DNA from: an uncultured Eubacteriales bacterium
GTDB lineage: Bacteria; Bacillota; Clostridia; Oscillospirales; Oscillospiraceae
Reading direction: 5' to 3'
NCBI GenBank assembly: GCA_900544295.1
Contig: UQUO01000012.1
Span: 1 to 51,715, forward strand
Length of the DNA: 51,715 nucleotides
Position numbers and translations under genes: made by a program. This document shows, piece by piece, positions 7,670 to 16,318 of the stretch (positions within the stretch are counted from its first letter, which is position 1; every line of letters starts with the position of its first letter). Below the pieces are notes generated by a model. That model saw nothing but the letters and a program-made list of their open reading frames with translations. It had not been told where the DNA came from and did no database searches.

Positions 7670-8320
7670 ATGAAAAAAGGACTTACGGAACTGGTATTCA
7701 TCCTCGACCGCAGCGGCTCCATGCACGGGCTGGAAGCGGACACCATAGGCGGCTTCAACTCGCTCATAGAGCGGCAGAGGTCTGAGCCGGGCGAGGCCCT
7801 TGTCTCAACAGTGCTCTTCAACGATAATACGCAGGTGCTCCATGACCGGGTGCGGCTCGACGAGGTGCAGCCCATAACGGAGCGGGAGTACCGCGTCGGC
7901 GGCTGCACCGCTCTGCTGGACGCCATAGGCGGAGCCATACACCACATCGGCAACGTCCACAAGTACGCCCGGAGCGAGGATGTGCCGGAGCACACGCTCT
8001 TTGTCATCACCACCGACGGCATGGAAAACGCCAGCCGCGTCTACACGGCGCAGAAGGTGCGGGAAATGATAAGCCACGAGAGGGAGAAATACGGCTGGGA
8101 GTTCCTCTTCCTGGGCGCCAACATCGACGCCGTGGAGACAGCGGGCCGCATTGGCATTTCCCCCGACAGGGCGGCCAACTACAACTGCGACAGCGAGGGT
8201 ACCCGCCTCAACTACGAAGCAATGGACGCCGCCGTCTCAGCCGTACGCAGCAGCGCACCCCTGGACGCGCGCTGGAAGGACGCCATAGATGAGGACTTCC
8301 GCAAACGCGGCAAGAAATGA
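7670..8320 (+). CDS. von Willebrand factor A domain protein (TerY-like)
   Basis: A 216-residue single-domain vWA protein. The metal-ion-dependent adhesion site is complete: DRSGSM at residues about 12-17, the threonine in GGCTALLDAIG, and the aspartate in TTDGMEN. No signal peptide or membrane segment is present, so it is cytosolic, as for TerY-type proteins linked to stress and chemical-defence systems. ATG 7670 follows AGGGGGT by eight bases. It is probably a functional partner of the macro-domain protein 95 bases upstream; no kinase or phosphatase accompanies them here. Confidence 0.8.
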   Translation: MKKGLTELVFILDRSGSMHGLEADTIGGFNSLIERQRSEPGEALVSTVLFNDNTQVLHDRVRLDEVQPITEREYRVGGCTALLDAIGGAIHHIGNVHKYARSEDVPEHTLFVITTDGMENASRVYTAQKVREMISHEREKYGWEFLFLGANIDAVETAGRIGISPDRAANYNCDSEGTRLNYEAMDAAVSAVRSSAPLDARWKDAIDEDFRKRGKK

Positions 8321-8340
8321 AGCTTTGACCCGGATAGGCA

Positions 8341-8381
8341 AAGAGAGCACCCCCTGAGTTTGAGCCAGAGGGTGCTCTCTT
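8341..8381 (+). terminator. Intrinsic terminator after the vWA gene
   Basis: AAGAGAGCACCC at 8341-8352 pairs perfectly with GGGTGCTCTCTT at 8370-8381, followed by CCTCT. The 196 bases from here to the next hairpin hold no gene I can support. Confidence 0.65.
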
Positions 8382-8577
8382 CCTCTCGCTGTCCCCTGGG
8401 GGACCAGCAAGGCCGTGTATTCCCGCCAATGAGCAGGGCTTTCAGGTGCGCCCTGTCATCCGTCAGCAAAAATCGGCAGGCTGCTGCAAGGCGTCCACGG
8501 ATCATGTGCCCGGACGGAGCAAAAGCAGCAAGCCGTACGATGTGAAGAGCGTTGTTTTCAAAAAACTCAATATAACG

Positions 8578-8609
8578 CAGAAGGACCGCCTGAACAGGCG
8601 GTCCTTCTG
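8578..8609 (-). terminator. Hairpin terminator downstream of tRNA-Pro
   Basis: A perfect 15-bp stem, CAGAAGGACCGCCTG at 8578-8592 with CAGGCGGTCCTTCTG at 8595-8609, begins seven bases past the tRNA 3' end on the minus strand. The loop is only AA, so the top of the stem must open; the T-run is weak. Confidence 0.6.
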
Positions 8610-8616
8610 ATGAAGG

Positions 8617-8692
8617 TGGTCGGAGTGGTGAGACTCGAACTCACGGCCTCCAGCTCCCAAAGCTGGCGCGCTACCGGCTGCGCAACACCCCG
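8617..8692 (-). tRNA. tRNA-Pro (anticodon UGG)
   Basis: Read on the minus strand, the 76 bases fold as a complete cloverleaf: acceptor CGGGGTG with CACTCCG (one G-U pair), D stem GCGC/GCGC, anticodon stem CCAGC/GCTGG with loop TTTGGGA giving anticodon TGG, T stem GTGAG/CTCAC with loop TTCGAGT, discriminator A, and an encoded CCA end. Confidence 0.95.
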
Positions 8693-8742
8693 TGGAAGTT
8701 TAATTATACTATGACCTTTGAAAATCCGCAACCGTTTCTTCG

Positions 8743-8771
8743 TTGAAGTTTTCCTCGGAATATGTTATCAT
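8743..8771 (+). promoter_or_regulatory. Promoter of the trmB operon
   Basis: TTGAAG at 8743-8748 and TATCAT at 8766-8771 with a 17-base spacer, 27 bases before the trmB start. Confidence 0.6.
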
Positions 8772-8798
8772 GCTTGCGGAGCGTGATTTGACTTGAGA

Positions 8799-9446
8799 AT
8801 GAGAAAAAAGCCCAACCTCGTGCCGCGCTGGGAGAGGTGCGCGGGGCTGCTTGAAAACACTCCCGAAACTCACCGCGGGCGCTGGCTGGAAGATTTTCCG
8901 GGGCATGACCGGCTCTGCCTGGAGCTGGGCTGCGGCAAGGGCCGATTCACCGCCGGTATGGCCGCCGAGGAGCCCGGCGCGCTGCTCTGCGCAGTCGAGA
9001 AAGTCCCTGACGCCATGGTCGTCGCCATGGAACGCGTGAGGGACGCGGGGCTCACGAACGTCCGCTTCCTCGACCGCGACGCCGTGCTGCTGCCGGAGTT
9101 TTTCGCCCCCGGCGAGGTCTCCCGCATCTACATAAATTTCCCCGACCCCTGGCCCAAAAAGAAGCAGTTCAAGCGCCGCCTCACGGCCCCGGGTTTCCAG
9201 AAGCTCTATTTCGACCTTCTGCCCCCCGGCGGCGAGGTCTGGCTCAAGACCGATAACGTGCCGCTCTACGAGTGGAGCCTCGAACAGTTCCAGGCCTGCG
9301 GCTGGACGCTCAAAGAGGTCACGCGTGACCTCCACGAGCACGGCATTCAGGGCGTCATGACCGACTACGAGGCCAAGTTCCACGAGCAGGGCGTCAAAAT
9401 AAACCGCCTCGTGGCGGTGCGCGGGGAGGTATGGACATGCGGCTGA
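8799..9446 (+). CDS. trmB: tRNA (guanine-N7-)-methyltransferase TrmB
   Basis: A 215-residue SAM-dependent enzyme that makes 7-methylguanosine at position 46 of tRNAs. Hallmarks are the SAM-binding [11 protein letters not shown] (about residues 40-50), the family signature [18 protein letters not shown] (about 110-127), and the C-terminal TDYEAKF, all in their usual order and at full length. ATG 8799 is preferred over TTG 8793; no strong ribosome site precedes either, so translation may begin near the transcript end. Its 3' end overlaps the exonuclease III gene, heading a trmB-xth-dus-sigma-antisigma operon. Confidence 0.93.
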   Translation: MRKKPNLVPRWERCAGLLENTPETHRGRWLEDFPGHDRLCLELGCGKGRFTAGMAAEEPGALLCAVEKVPDAMVVAMERVRDAGLTNVRFLDRDAVLLPEFFAPGEVSRIYINFPDPWPKKKQFKRRLTAPGFQKLYFDLLPPGGEVWLKTDNVPLYEWSLEQFQACGWTLKEVTRDLHEHGIQGVMTDYEAKFHEQGVKINRLVAVRGEVWTCG

Positions 9447-10189
9447 TATCCTGGAACGTCAACGGCCTGCGCGCCGTTATGAAAAAGGGCTTTGAGGACG
9501 TCTTCTGGGGCCTCGACGCCGACGTCTTCTGCCTGCAGGAGACGAAATTGCAGGCCGGCCAGATAGAGCTCGACCTGCCGGGTTATGAGCAGTTCTGGTG
9601 CTACGCCGAAAAGAAGGGCTACTCCGGCACAGCCGTATTCACGCGGGTGAAACCCCTCGGCGTCTCCTACAACCTCGGCCACGAGGAGCACGACTCCGAG
9701 GGCCGGGTCATAACGCTCGAATACGAGGACTTCTACCTCGTCTGCGTCTACACTCCCAACTCCCAGGACGGGCTGAAGCGGCTCGACTACCGCATGAGCT
9801 GGGAGGACGCTTTCCGCGACTATCTCGTGGAGCTCGACAGGATAAAGCCCGTCGTCGTCTGCGGGGACATGAACGTCGCGCACGAGGAGATAGACCTCAA
9901 AAACCCCAAGACCAACCGCATGAACCCAGGCTTCACGGATGAGGAGCGCGGCAAGATGACCGAGCTGCTCGATGCCGGCTTCACGGACACTTTCCGCCAC
10001 CTCTACCCCGAGCTGGAGGGGGCCTACACCTGGTGGAGCTTCCGCGCGGCGGCCAGGGAGCGGAACGTCGGCTGGCGCATAGACTACTTCCTCTGCTCCG
10101 ACAGGCTGGCCGGGCGCATAGACAAGGCCTACATCTGCCCCGAGATAATGGGCTCCGACCACTGCCCAGTGGGGCTGGACCTCAAGTGA
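9437..10189 (+). CDS. xth: Exodeoxyribonuclease III / AP endonuclease
   Basis: A 250-residue metal-dependent DNA repair nuclease that cuts at abasic sites and removes 3' blocks. Catalytic motifs are SWNVNGLRA at the N-terminus, LQETKL with the metal-binding glutamate, [18 protein letters not shown], and the C-terminal GSDHCPV with the catalytic Asp-His pair. The start is ATG 9437 rather than 9431, because GGAGG at 9425-9429 is properly spaced only for the later one. It overlaps trmB by 10 bases and ends inside the GTGA overlap with dus. Confidence 0.93.
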   Translation: MRLISWNVNGLRAVMKKGFEDVFWGLDADVFCLQETKLQAGQIELDLPGYEQFWCYAEKKGYSGTAVFTRVKPLGVSYNLGHEEHDSEGRVITLEYEDFYLVCVYTPNSQDGLKRLDYRMSWEDAFRDYLVELDRIKPVVVCGDMNVAHEEIDLKNPKTNRMNPGFTDEERGKMTELLDAGFTDTFRHLYPELEGAYTWWSFRAAARERNVGWRIDYFLCSDRLAGRIDKAYICPEIMGSDHCPVGLDLK

Positions 10190-11184
10190 GCGCGGGCTTT
10201 TCCATAGGCCCGCTCCACTTTGCGGGCAGGGCCGTGCTGGCGCCCATGGCGGGCGTCACGGACTCGGCCTTCCGCGGGCTCTGTCTTGAGCAGGGCGCGG
10301 CGCTCGTTTACACCGAGATGGTCAGCGCCAAGGCTTTGTGCTATAATGACCGCAAGACCGCCGCGCTGCTGCACGTGCCGGAGCTCGGCAGGCCCGTCTC
10401 GGCCCAGATCTTCGGCCACGAGCCGGAGGCCATGGCCGAGGGCGCCAGGCGCGCGCTCGACATCTCCGGGGCCGAGATAATAGACATCAACATGGGCTGT
10501 CCCGTCGGCAAAGTCGTCAAATCCGGCGACGGCTCCGCCCTCATGCGCACGCCGGAGCTCGCCGCGGAGATAGTGTCCGCAGTGGCCCGGGCCGTGCCCG
10601 TACCGGTGACGGTGAAGATACGCAAGGGCTGGGACGGCGGGAGCGTCAACGCCCCAGCTTTCGCCCGCCTCTGCGAGGAGGCCGGGGCCGCCGCCATAGC
10701 CGTCCACGGCAGGACGCGGGTGCAGATGTACGCCGGAAAGGCCGATTGGGACGTCATAAGAGATGTGAAGCGGGCCGTTTCCGTGCCGGTCATCGCAAAT
10801 GGCGACGTCTTTTCAGGCGCAGATGCGGCGCACATACTCAGCTACACAGGCGCGGACGCCTGCATGGTGGGCCGGGGCGCCTTCGGGGACCCCTGGCTCT
10901 TCGCCGAGATAAACGCCGTGCTGGAGGGCCGGGAACCGCCCGAGCGCCCGCCGCTCGCTGAGCGGATGGCCACGGCCGTGCGCCAGGTCGAGACCGCGGC
11001 GCAGGAGAAGGGCGAGCGCCTCGCCTGCATCGAGGCCCGGGCGCGCCTGCCCTGGTACATCAAGGGCGTGGCATATTCCTCCGCCTGGAAGCAGAAGCTC
11101 GTAAGGATATCAACACTGGATGAGCTGCGCTCCATAGCGCGCGACATAGCGCTGGGGCGTCCGCCCATAGACGAAATTATTTAG
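10186..11184 (+). CDS. dus: tRNA-dihydrouridine synthase
   Basis: A 332-residue FMN-dependent TIM-barrel enzyme that reduces uridines in tRNA D-loops. It shows [12 protein letters not shown] near the N-terminus, [20 protein letters not shown] with the catalytic cysteine in [20 protein letters not shown] and VIANGDVFS as flavin-binding strands, and [11 protein letters not shown] near the end of the barrel. The GTG start at 10186 overlaps the xth stop by four bases. The position after xth and before an ECF sigma gene indicates cotranscription. Confidence 0.92.
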   Translation: MSAGFSIGPLHFAGRAVLAPMAGVTDSAFRGLCLEQGAALVYTEMVSAKALCYNDRKTAALLHVPELGRPVSAQIFGHEPEAMAEGARRALDISGAEIIDINMGCPVGKVVKSGDGSALMRTPELAAEIVSAVARAVPVPVTVKIRKGWDGGSVNAPAFARLCEEAGAAAIAVHGRTRVQMYAGKADWDVIRDVKRAVSVPVIANGDVFSGADAAHILSYTGADACMVGRGAFGDPWLFAEINAVLEGREPPERPPLAERMATAVRQVETAAQEKGERLACIEARARLPWYIKGVAYSSAWKQKLVRISTLDELRSIARDIALGRPPIDEII

Positions 11185-11816
11185 TGAGTGATTTCATGAC
11201 CCGGGAAGAAGAGCTGGAGATCATCCTCAAGGTACGCTCCGGGGACACGGAGGCCTTTGAGGCTCTGGTGCTGGAACATCAGAATAAAGTATACAGTCTG
11301 GCTCTGAGGATGGTCGGCAACGAGGAGGACGCGCGCGACATGGCTCAGGAGGCCTTTATCCGCGCTTTCAACTCCCTGGGCAGTTTCCGGGGAGAGAGCA
11401 AGTTCTCCGTCTGGCTCTACAGGCTGACCAGCAACATATGCATCGACTTTCTGCGCGGGCGCGCCAAGCGCCGCACCGTCTCCCTCAGCTGGGAGGACGA
11501 GGACGGCGAGGAGGGCGAGCTGGAGATCCCGGACGAGCGCTTTTCGCCCGAGGCGAGACTTGAACGCACTGAGCTGCGTGAGTCCGTACACCGCGGGCTG
11601 GAGCAGCTCTCGCCCGAATACCGCGAGATCCTGCTGCTGCGCGAGATAAACGGTCTGAGCTACGACGAGATAGGCCGCGCCCTCGGTCTGGAGGAGGGCA
11701 CGGTGAAATCCCGTATCTTCCGCGCGCGCAAAAAACTTTCCGAGTTTTTGATACGCGAGGGGAACATTCCTGGGTCCCTCGCGTCAAACGAGCGGAAGGG
11801 AGGTGCGAACGCATGA
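11184..11816 (+). CDS. ECF sigma factor, RpoE/SigW-like
   Basis: A sigma-70 family protein of 206-210 residues. Region 2 covers about residues 20-90 (EDARDMAQEAFIRAFNSLGS, then FSVWLYRLTSNICIDFLR). Region 4 covers about 140-195, including EYREILLLREINGLSYDEIG and GTVKSRIFRARKKL. GTG 11184 overlaps the dus stop by one base; ATG 11196 is an equally possible start, and neither has a strong ribosome site. Its stop overlaps the next gene as ATGA, which encodes a zinc-type anti-sigma factor, so the two form a classical envelope or redox stress switch. Confidence 0.9.
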   Translation: MSDFMTREEELEIILKVRSGDTEAFEALVLEHQNKVYSLALRMVGNEEDARDMAQEAFIRAFNSLGSFRGESKFSVWLYRLTSNICIDFLRGRAKRRTVSLSWEDEDGEEGELEIPDERFSPEARLERTELRESVHRGLEQLSPEYREILLLREINGLSYDEIGRALGLEEGTVKSRIFRARKKLSEFLIREGNIPGSLASNERKGGANA

Positions 11817-12658
11817 GCGAGTGTGACAAATACCAGGAAATGATAAGCCAGATGCTCGACGGCGAGCTGCCGGAGCCTCATAAGACCGAGCTCGTAAAGC
11901 ACCTCGGCTGCTGCCCTGATTGCCGCCGCGTATACGATGCGTTCAGCGCTATTTCCCTTTCACTTGGGGAGACGGCCGCGCCCGAGGGCTTCGCCGGGGA
12001 CGTCATGGCCGCCGTGCGCACCCAGGGCGTACACGGGTCGGGGCGGTCCAAAGCGCCCGGAAAGAGCCTGGCCCGCTACCTGGCCCTTGCCGCCTGCCTG
12101 GTCCTGGCCGTACTGGCAACAGTACGGCTGGCTTTGCCGTCCGGAGTCCGGACAGACGGCGCCGGCGCCGGCGTGCCGCAGGCCGCGCAGTTCGGCGTGG
12201 CCGCAGCGCCGTATGAAGTTGACCCCCGCGACGCGGCTGGCGACGAGGCTCTTCCTCCCGCCGACAACAGCGCGGAAAACACCGAGAGCGAGAACCCGGC
12301 GGAGACCGGGGTCGCGGACGGCGCCGCCGTCCCGGAGCTCTTCTCCCAGTCTGGAGAGGGCGTTCTCTCCCTCGACGCCGGCAGCATCAGCTCAATAGAT
12401 ATCAGCGCAGAGGGCCTCAGCCGCACCATCACGGACGAGGACGACATTCTGGTCATCGCCTCCATGCTCAGCCCCGCGGGCGACGCGCAGCCCCAGGCAC
12501 TCGGGGACGTCTATTGCAGCGTCGGCCTCAACTACGACGAGGGCTCGTCTACCCTGAACGTCTACATGGCCGAGGGCCTGCTACTCTGCGAGACGGGCGA
12601 CGGCTTCACCTACTCCGCCGCGGGTTCCCCCGAGGAATTCATCGCGGCACTCGATTGA
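11813..12658 (+). CDS. Zinc-binding membrane anti-sigma factor
   Basis: A 281-residue protein with an N-terminal anti-sigma domain carrying HLGCCPDC (HxxxCxxC, about residues 30-37) plus an upstream Cys/His, the zinc-binding ZAS layout. One membrane segment spans about residues 87-107 (YLALAACLVLAVLATVRLAL). The outer part is acidic and low-complexity at first, then a compact domain of about 100 residues (SISSIDISAEGLSRTITD onward) that I do not recognise. It holds the preceding ECF sigma factor at the membrane until a signal frees it. A strong terminator follows. Confidence 0.85.
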   Translation: MSECDKYQEMISQMLDGELPEPHKTELVKHLGCCPDCRRVYDAFSAISLSLGETAAPEGFAGDVMAAVRTQGVHGSGRSKAPGKSLARYLALAACLVLAVLATVRLALPSGVRTDGAGAGVPQAAQFGVAAAPYEVDPRDAAGDEALPPADNSAENTESENPAETGVADGAAVPELFSQSGEGVLSLDAGSISSIDISAEGLSRTITDEDDILVIASMLSPAGDAQPQALGDVYCSVGLNYDEGSSTLNVYMAEGLLLCETGDGFTYSAAGSPEEFIAALD

Positions 12659-12676
12659 GTCGGGACTGCATATTTT

Positions 12677-12719
12677 CCCTCCCTATTCGCCTCTTTGGGC
12701 AAATTGGGAGGGTTTTTTT
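12677..12719 (+). terminator. Strong intrinsic terminator of the trmB-to-antisigma operon
   Basis: CCCTCCC at 12677-12683 pairs with GGGAGGG at 12706-12712, followed by seven T residues at 12713-12719. Confidence 0.88.
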
Positions 12720-12752
12720 ATTTATTCCGCAATATTTACATATTATTTTCCC

Positions 12753-12781
12753 TTGAAAGACTCGAAACGCTGTGCTATAAT
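12753..12781 (+). promoter_or_regulatory. Promoter of rex
   Basis: TTGAAA at 12753-12758 and a perfect TATAAT at 12776-12781 with a 17-base spacer. Confidence 0.82.
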
Positions 12782-12832
12782 TCTACACTGAAATCTGATT
12801 ACTCTCTTTCAAGAGGATAGAAAAGGAACTTG

Positions 12833-13510
12833 GTGGAAAAAGTGAAACAGCTCAAGGTATCCAACAACGTTATAAGGCGTCTGCCTCGTTATCTGCGCAA
12901 GCTGGACGAGCTCAAGACCGCCGGGGTGGACCGCATCTCCTCCGGCGAGCTCGGCAGGCAGATGTCGCTGACCTCCTCCCAGATAAGGCAGGACTTCAGC
13001 TGCTTCGGAGAATTCGGCCAGCAGGGTTACGGCTACAACGTCACCGGCCTGCGCGGGGAGATCGCCTCCATTCTCGGCATGAACCGCGACTTCTCCGTCA
13101 TACTCGTCGGCGTCGGCAACATTGGCCGCGCGCTCATCGAGAACTTCTGCTTCGAACAGTACGGCTTCCACATGCTCGCCGCCTACGACGTCAGGCCGGA
13201 GCTCATTGGCACGGATATATCCGGCATCCGCATACACGATATTTCCGAGCTGCCCCAAATTTTCGACAACAACAAGGTAGATATGGCCGTCCTTTCCGTC
13301 CCCAAGCTCATGGCCAACAAGGCCGCGCACGAGCTCGTGGAGCACGGCGTTCACGCCATCTGGAACTTCACCAACGTCGAGCTTGACGTGGCGGAGTCCG
13401 ATGTCATAGTCGAGAACATCCACTTCTCCGACAGCCTGCTCGCCCTCGGCTACTACCTCTCCGAGCGCATGGATTCCGAGGCGGCGGCCGCGGCGAAAAA
13501 TCAGAAATGA
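12833..13510 (+). CDS. rex: Redox-sensing transcriptional repressor Rex
   Basis: A 225-residue repressor that reads the NADH/NAD+ ratio and controls fermentation and anaerobic respiration genes. Residues 1-80 form the winged HTH (VIRRLPRYLRKLDELK, SSGELGRQMSLTSSQIRQDF, FGEFGQQGYGYNV). From about 82 the Rossmann domain has VILVGVGNIGRAL (GxGxxG), and AAYDVRPELIG follows. The C-terminal helix that swaps between subunits ends in LGYYLSER. The start is GTG 12833 or the adjacent TTG 12830; AAGGAA lies just upstream. It has its own promoter. No Rex box was identified in the window by eye. Confidence 0.93.
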   Translation: MEKVKQLKVSNNVIRRLPRYLRKLDELKTAGVDRISSGELGRQMSLTSSQIRQDFSCFGEFGQQGYGYNVTGLRGEIASILGMNRDFSVILVGVGNIGRALIENFCFEQYGFHMLAAYDVRPELIGTDISGIRIHDISELPQIFDNNKVDMAVLSVPKLMANKAAHELVEHGVHAIWNFTNVELDVAESDVIVENIHFSDSLLALGYYLSERMDSEAAAAAKNQK

Positions 13511-13522
13511 TGAGGTGCCCCC

Positions 13523-14551
13523 GTGCGTAAACGTATACTAGCCCTTGCCTTCTGCCTGCTGCTGCTCTGCGGCGGCGTCACCGCCTCCGCGGCGGGCAGC
13601 GCCTCCGACCCCCTCGTCTCCCAGAGCTATGCCGACAGCTGGGCGGACAGCCTGGTGCGTGACGCAGCGGAGGGCATCGACAGCGCGCTGCGCTCCGCTT
13701 TCCAGGGCGCTTCCGGGCAGTCCGGCGGCCAGGCGCGAGTTTCCCTCTCCTCTGGTCAGAGGCTCAGCCTCCGCGAGGGCGCCTGCCTGACCCTCCTTTC
13801 CGGCGCGGCCACGGTCAAGATAAGCTCCGGCTCCTTCCTGAACGTCACCGTCGGCGGCGAGGCCTCGAACGGCAAGGTCAACCTAAACCAGCTCTACATC
13901 GTTTGCGAGGGCGGCAGCGCCACGGTCACGGCTTCGGCCTCGTCCTCCCTGCTCGTAGGCGGAAGCTACACCCGCTCCGCCGCGCTCAGCTTCAGCGACG
14001 TGGCCTCCGACAGCTGGTACGGCCGCTACGTCTACTCCGCTGTGGAGCTCGGCCTTATAGACGGCATCACAGAGACGACCTACGGCCCCGACGAGAGCTT
14101 CACCCTCGCCCAGGCCATCAAGATCGCCGCCTGCATGCACCAGCTCTACCACGACGGCGCAGTCACCCTCACGAACGGCAGCCCCTGGTACACCACCTAT
14201 GTGGCCTACGCCGTCGAAAACGGCATCGCACCCGCGAACTACGGCTCTCTCTCCCGCGGGGAGTACGACTCGCCCATCAGCCGGCGCGACTATGTCCGCC
14301 TCTTCTACAACGCCCTGCCCGTCTCCGAATACACGGAGATAAACTCCGTCGCGGACGGCGCCATACCCGACGTCGCCGTGGGCAGCATAGGCTCCGCCGA
14401 GGTCTACGCCTTCTACCGCGCAGGCATCCTGGACGGCGCGCTGGCGGACGGCTCCTTCCTTCCCGAGAGCGGCATAAAGCGCAGCGAGGTCGCCGCCATA
14501 ATCGTCAGGATGTTCGACAGCGCCGAGCGCAAGAGCTTCAGCCTGGGTTAA
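13523..14551 (+). CDS. Secreted protein with three S-layer homology domains
   Basis: A 342-residue exported protein. Residues 1-24 form a signal peptide with an ASAAG cleavage region. A serine/glycine-rich domain (about 55-145) of unknown role follows. Three SLH repeats then run to the end: about 150-205 (FSDVASDSWYGRYVYSAVEL), about 213-270 and about 285-335 (AEVYAFYRAGILDGALADG). SLH domains bind pyruvylated secondary cell-wall polymers, so this is a cell-wall-anchored surface protein. The GTG start 13523 follows rex by 12 bases, suggesting cotranscription. A terminator follows at 14567. Confidence 0.85.
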   Translation: MRKRILALAFCLLLLCGGVTASAAGSASDPLVSQSYADSWADSLVRDAAEGIDSALRSAFQGASGQSGGQARVSLSSGQRLSLREGACLTLLSGAATVKISSGSFLNVTVGGEASNGKVNLNQLYIVCEGGSATVTASASSSLLVGGSYTRSAALSFSDVASDSWYGRYVYSAVELGLIDGITETTYGPDESFTLAQAIKIAACMHQLYHDGAVTLTNGSPWYTTYVAYAVENGIAPANYGSLSRGEYDSPISRRDYVRLFYNALPVSEYTEINSVADGAIPDVAVGSIGSAEVYAFYRAGILDGALADGSFLPESGIKRSEVAAIIVRMFDSAERKSFSLG

Positions 14552-14566
14552 AATCAGCATACAGAC

Positions 14567-14594
14567 AAAAGCCGGCCTTGCGCCGGCTTTTTTT
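14567..14594 (+). terminator. Intrinsic terminator after the SLH gene
   Basis: AAAAGCCGGC at 14567-14576 pairs with GCCGGCTTTT at 14582-14591, with the T-run continuing to 14594. Confidence 0.88.
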
Positions 14595-14609
14595 AAAGGG
14601 GTTTTACGT

Positions 14610-15974
14610 ATGTCAGACACCATAGCCGCCATAGCTACCGGCGGCACAATTTCGGCTATAGGCATAGTCCGCGTCTCCGGGCCGGGAGCGCTGGCCGCGG
14701 CTGACGCTGTGTTCCGCCCCGCCGACGGCAGGCCCATGTCCGCGCACGCGGACCGGCTCCTCGTCTACGGCCGCCTGCTCGACGCGCGCGGGCGCGTCCT
14801 GGACCTCTGCCTGTGCACAGTAAGCCGCGCGCCGCACAGCTACACCGGCGAGGACACCGCAGAGCTCCAGTGTCACGGCTCCCCCGTCGTGCTGCGCGCC
14901 GCGCTGGAGGCTCTCTTCGCCGCCGGGGCCAGGCAGGCCGGGCCCGGCGAGTTCACAAAGCGCGCCTTCCTGAACGGCAGGCTCGACCTCACCGAGGCCG
15001 AGGCCGTCATCGACATCATCGAGGCCGGCACGGCCGAGGCCGCCGTCAACGCCGCAGGCCAGCTCGGCGGCGCGCTCAGCCGCAGGGCAGAGGCGGTGTA
15101 TTCGGACGTGGTTGACATAATATCTCACTTTGATGCCGTGCTGGACTACCCGGACGAGGACATCGAGCCCTTTGAGCTGCGGGCCTATGCTGAGAGGCTT
15201 GACGCGGGCGCGGCGGAATTGCGGCGGCTGCTGGCGAGCTTTGAGCGAGGGCGGGTGCTGCGTGAGGGGCTGCCGGCGGCGATAATCGGGCGGCCGAACG
15301 CGGGGAAGAGCTCGCTGCTGAACGCGCTGTTGGGCTATGAGCGGGCAATAGTCACCGCCCAGCCCGGCACGACTCGGGACACCATTGAAGAGAAGGCGCT
15401 CTTGGGTGGGGTGCTGCTGCGCCTGACGGACACGGCGGGCCTGCGCGCCGCCTCGGACGAGGCCGAGCGCGAGGGCGTACGCCGGGCCTTTGCGGCTGCG
15501 GAGGGCGCGGAGCTGGTGCTGGCGGTCTTCGACGGCTCGGAGCCGCTTTCGGAGGCCGACGCCGAGACGCTGGCAGCGGCGCGCGGCGCGAAGCGGGCCA
15601 TATGCGTCCTCAACAAGGCCGACCTGCCGCAGGCGCTGGACGCCGGGGAATTTTCCGGCTTTGGCGCCGTGGTGCGCCTGAGCGCCCGCACAGGCGAGGG
15701 CCTTGGTGAGCTTGCCGAGGTCATAGCGGCGCTCTTCCCCGCCCCCGAGGCCCCGGCTGGGGAGATACTCACAAACGCGCGTCAAGCCGAGGCGGTCCAG
15801 CGCGCGCTGGCCGCGCTCGACGCCGCGTGTGAGACGCTCGCGGCTGGCCTCACGCCTGACGCCGTGCTGACAGAAGCCGAAGAGGCTCTGGACGCGCTTG
15901 CCGAGCTCACCGGCCGCAGCGTGCGCGACGACGTAACGGAGCGCATATTCTCCCGCTTCTGCGTCGGAAAATGA
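14610..15974 (+). CDS. mnmE: tRNA uridine-5-carboxymethylaminomethyl(34) synthesis GTPase MnmE
   Basis: A 454-residue, full-length GTPase that with MnmG modifies the wobble uridine of several tRNAs, using 5-formyl-tetrahydrofolate. The N-terminal folate-binding domain has TGGTISAIGIVRVSG and GEFTKRAFLNGRLDLTEAEA. The G domain, inserted in a helical domain, has GRPNAGKSSLLNAL (P-loop), GTTRD (switch), DTAG and NKAD. The C-terminus ends in the catalytic FCVGK motif. ATG 14610 has a weak AAAGGGG upstream. The usual neighbour mnmG is not in this window. Confidence 0.95.
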   Translation: MSDTIAAIATGGTISAIGIVRVSGPGALAAADAVFRPADGRPMSAHADRLLVYGRLLDARGRVLDLCLCTVSRAPHSYTGEDTAELQCHGSPVVLRAALEALFAAGARQAGPGEFTKRAFLNGRLDLTEAEAVIDIIEAGTAEAAVNAAGQLGGALSRRAEAVYSDVVDIISHFDAVLDYPDEDIEPFELRAYAERLDAGAAELRRLLASFERGRVLREGLPAAIIGRPNAGKSSLLNALLGYERAIVTAQPGTTRDTIEEKALLGGVLLRLTDTAGLRAASDEAEREGVRRAFAAAEGAELVLAVFDGSEPLSEADAETLAAARGAKRAICVLNKADLPQALDAGEFSGFGAVVRLSARTGEGLGELAEVIAALFPAPEAPAGEILTNARQAEAVQRALAALDAACETLAAGLTPDAVLTEAEEALDALAELTGRSVRDDVTERIFSRFCVGK

Positions 15975-15975
15975 C

Positions 15976-16060
15976 CCCGCCCAGGAATAAAAGTTTTTTG
16001 CCCCGCTTTTTTACAAAAAAGCGGGCGGGGTCCAGGGGCGGCGCCCCTGGGCGTTTCTTT
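15976..16060 (+). terminator. Compound terminator region after mnmE
   Basis: CCCCGCCC (15976-15983) can pair with GGGCGGGG (16023-16030), enclosing CCCGCTTTTTT/AAAAAAGCGGG (16002-16025). A second hairpin, CCAGGGGC (16032-16039) with GCCCCTGG (16043-16050), is followed by GCGTTTCTTT. The second hairpin looks like a common GC-rich intergenic palindrome and leads into the dispersed repeat at 16075. Confidence 0.7.
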
Positions 16061-16074
16061 ATGCTCACAAAGCG

Positions 16075-16144
16075 CAGGAGGGGGTTAAAGGGGGAACCCT
16101 CGCCGGGGGTTCCCCCTTTGCGGGCGGCTCCCGCCGCCCGCAGC
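16075..16144 (+). repeat. 70-bp dispersed palindromic repeat, copy 1
   Basis: These 70 bases recur in inverted orientation at 51646-51715 with two mismatches (16086 and 16129). The core AAAGGGGGAACC/GGGTTCCCCCTTT (16087-16119) is palindromic, and a second palindrome GCGGGCGG/CCGCCCGC follows. It lies in the gap between mnmE and the pfkA promoter. No open frame or transposase is associated. The remaining bases 16145-16253 are GC-rich and hold no gene I can support. Confidence 0.85.
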
Positions 16145-16253
16145 TTGCGACGCCGCGGCGCCGGCCGTAGATCCACGCCGGACCGGGACGGGGCCCCTCC
16201 CCTGCGGTTTTTCGCGGTATACGCGCATTTTCGGCTTTTGCGGCCGATTGGTG

Positions 16254-16282
16254 TTGACATATAAACTTGGGTGTTGTATGAT
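16254..16282 (+). promoter_or_regulatory. Promoter of pfkA
   Basis: A consensus TTGACA at 16254-16259 and TATGAT at 16277-16282 with a 17-base spacer. Confidence 0.85.
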
Positions 16283-16318
16283 ACATTTGGTACGTCAGGT
16301 ATATTTGGAGGGTGATTT

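Noticed and set aside
8360..8545. Short open frames on both strands between the vWA gene and tRNA-Pro
   Set aside because: They overlap a terminator hairpin, have no ribosome site and no recognisable protein features.
16075..16144. CRISPR-like or insertion-sequence end
   Set aside because: Only two copies far apart, no regular spacers, and no transposase or cas gene in the window.
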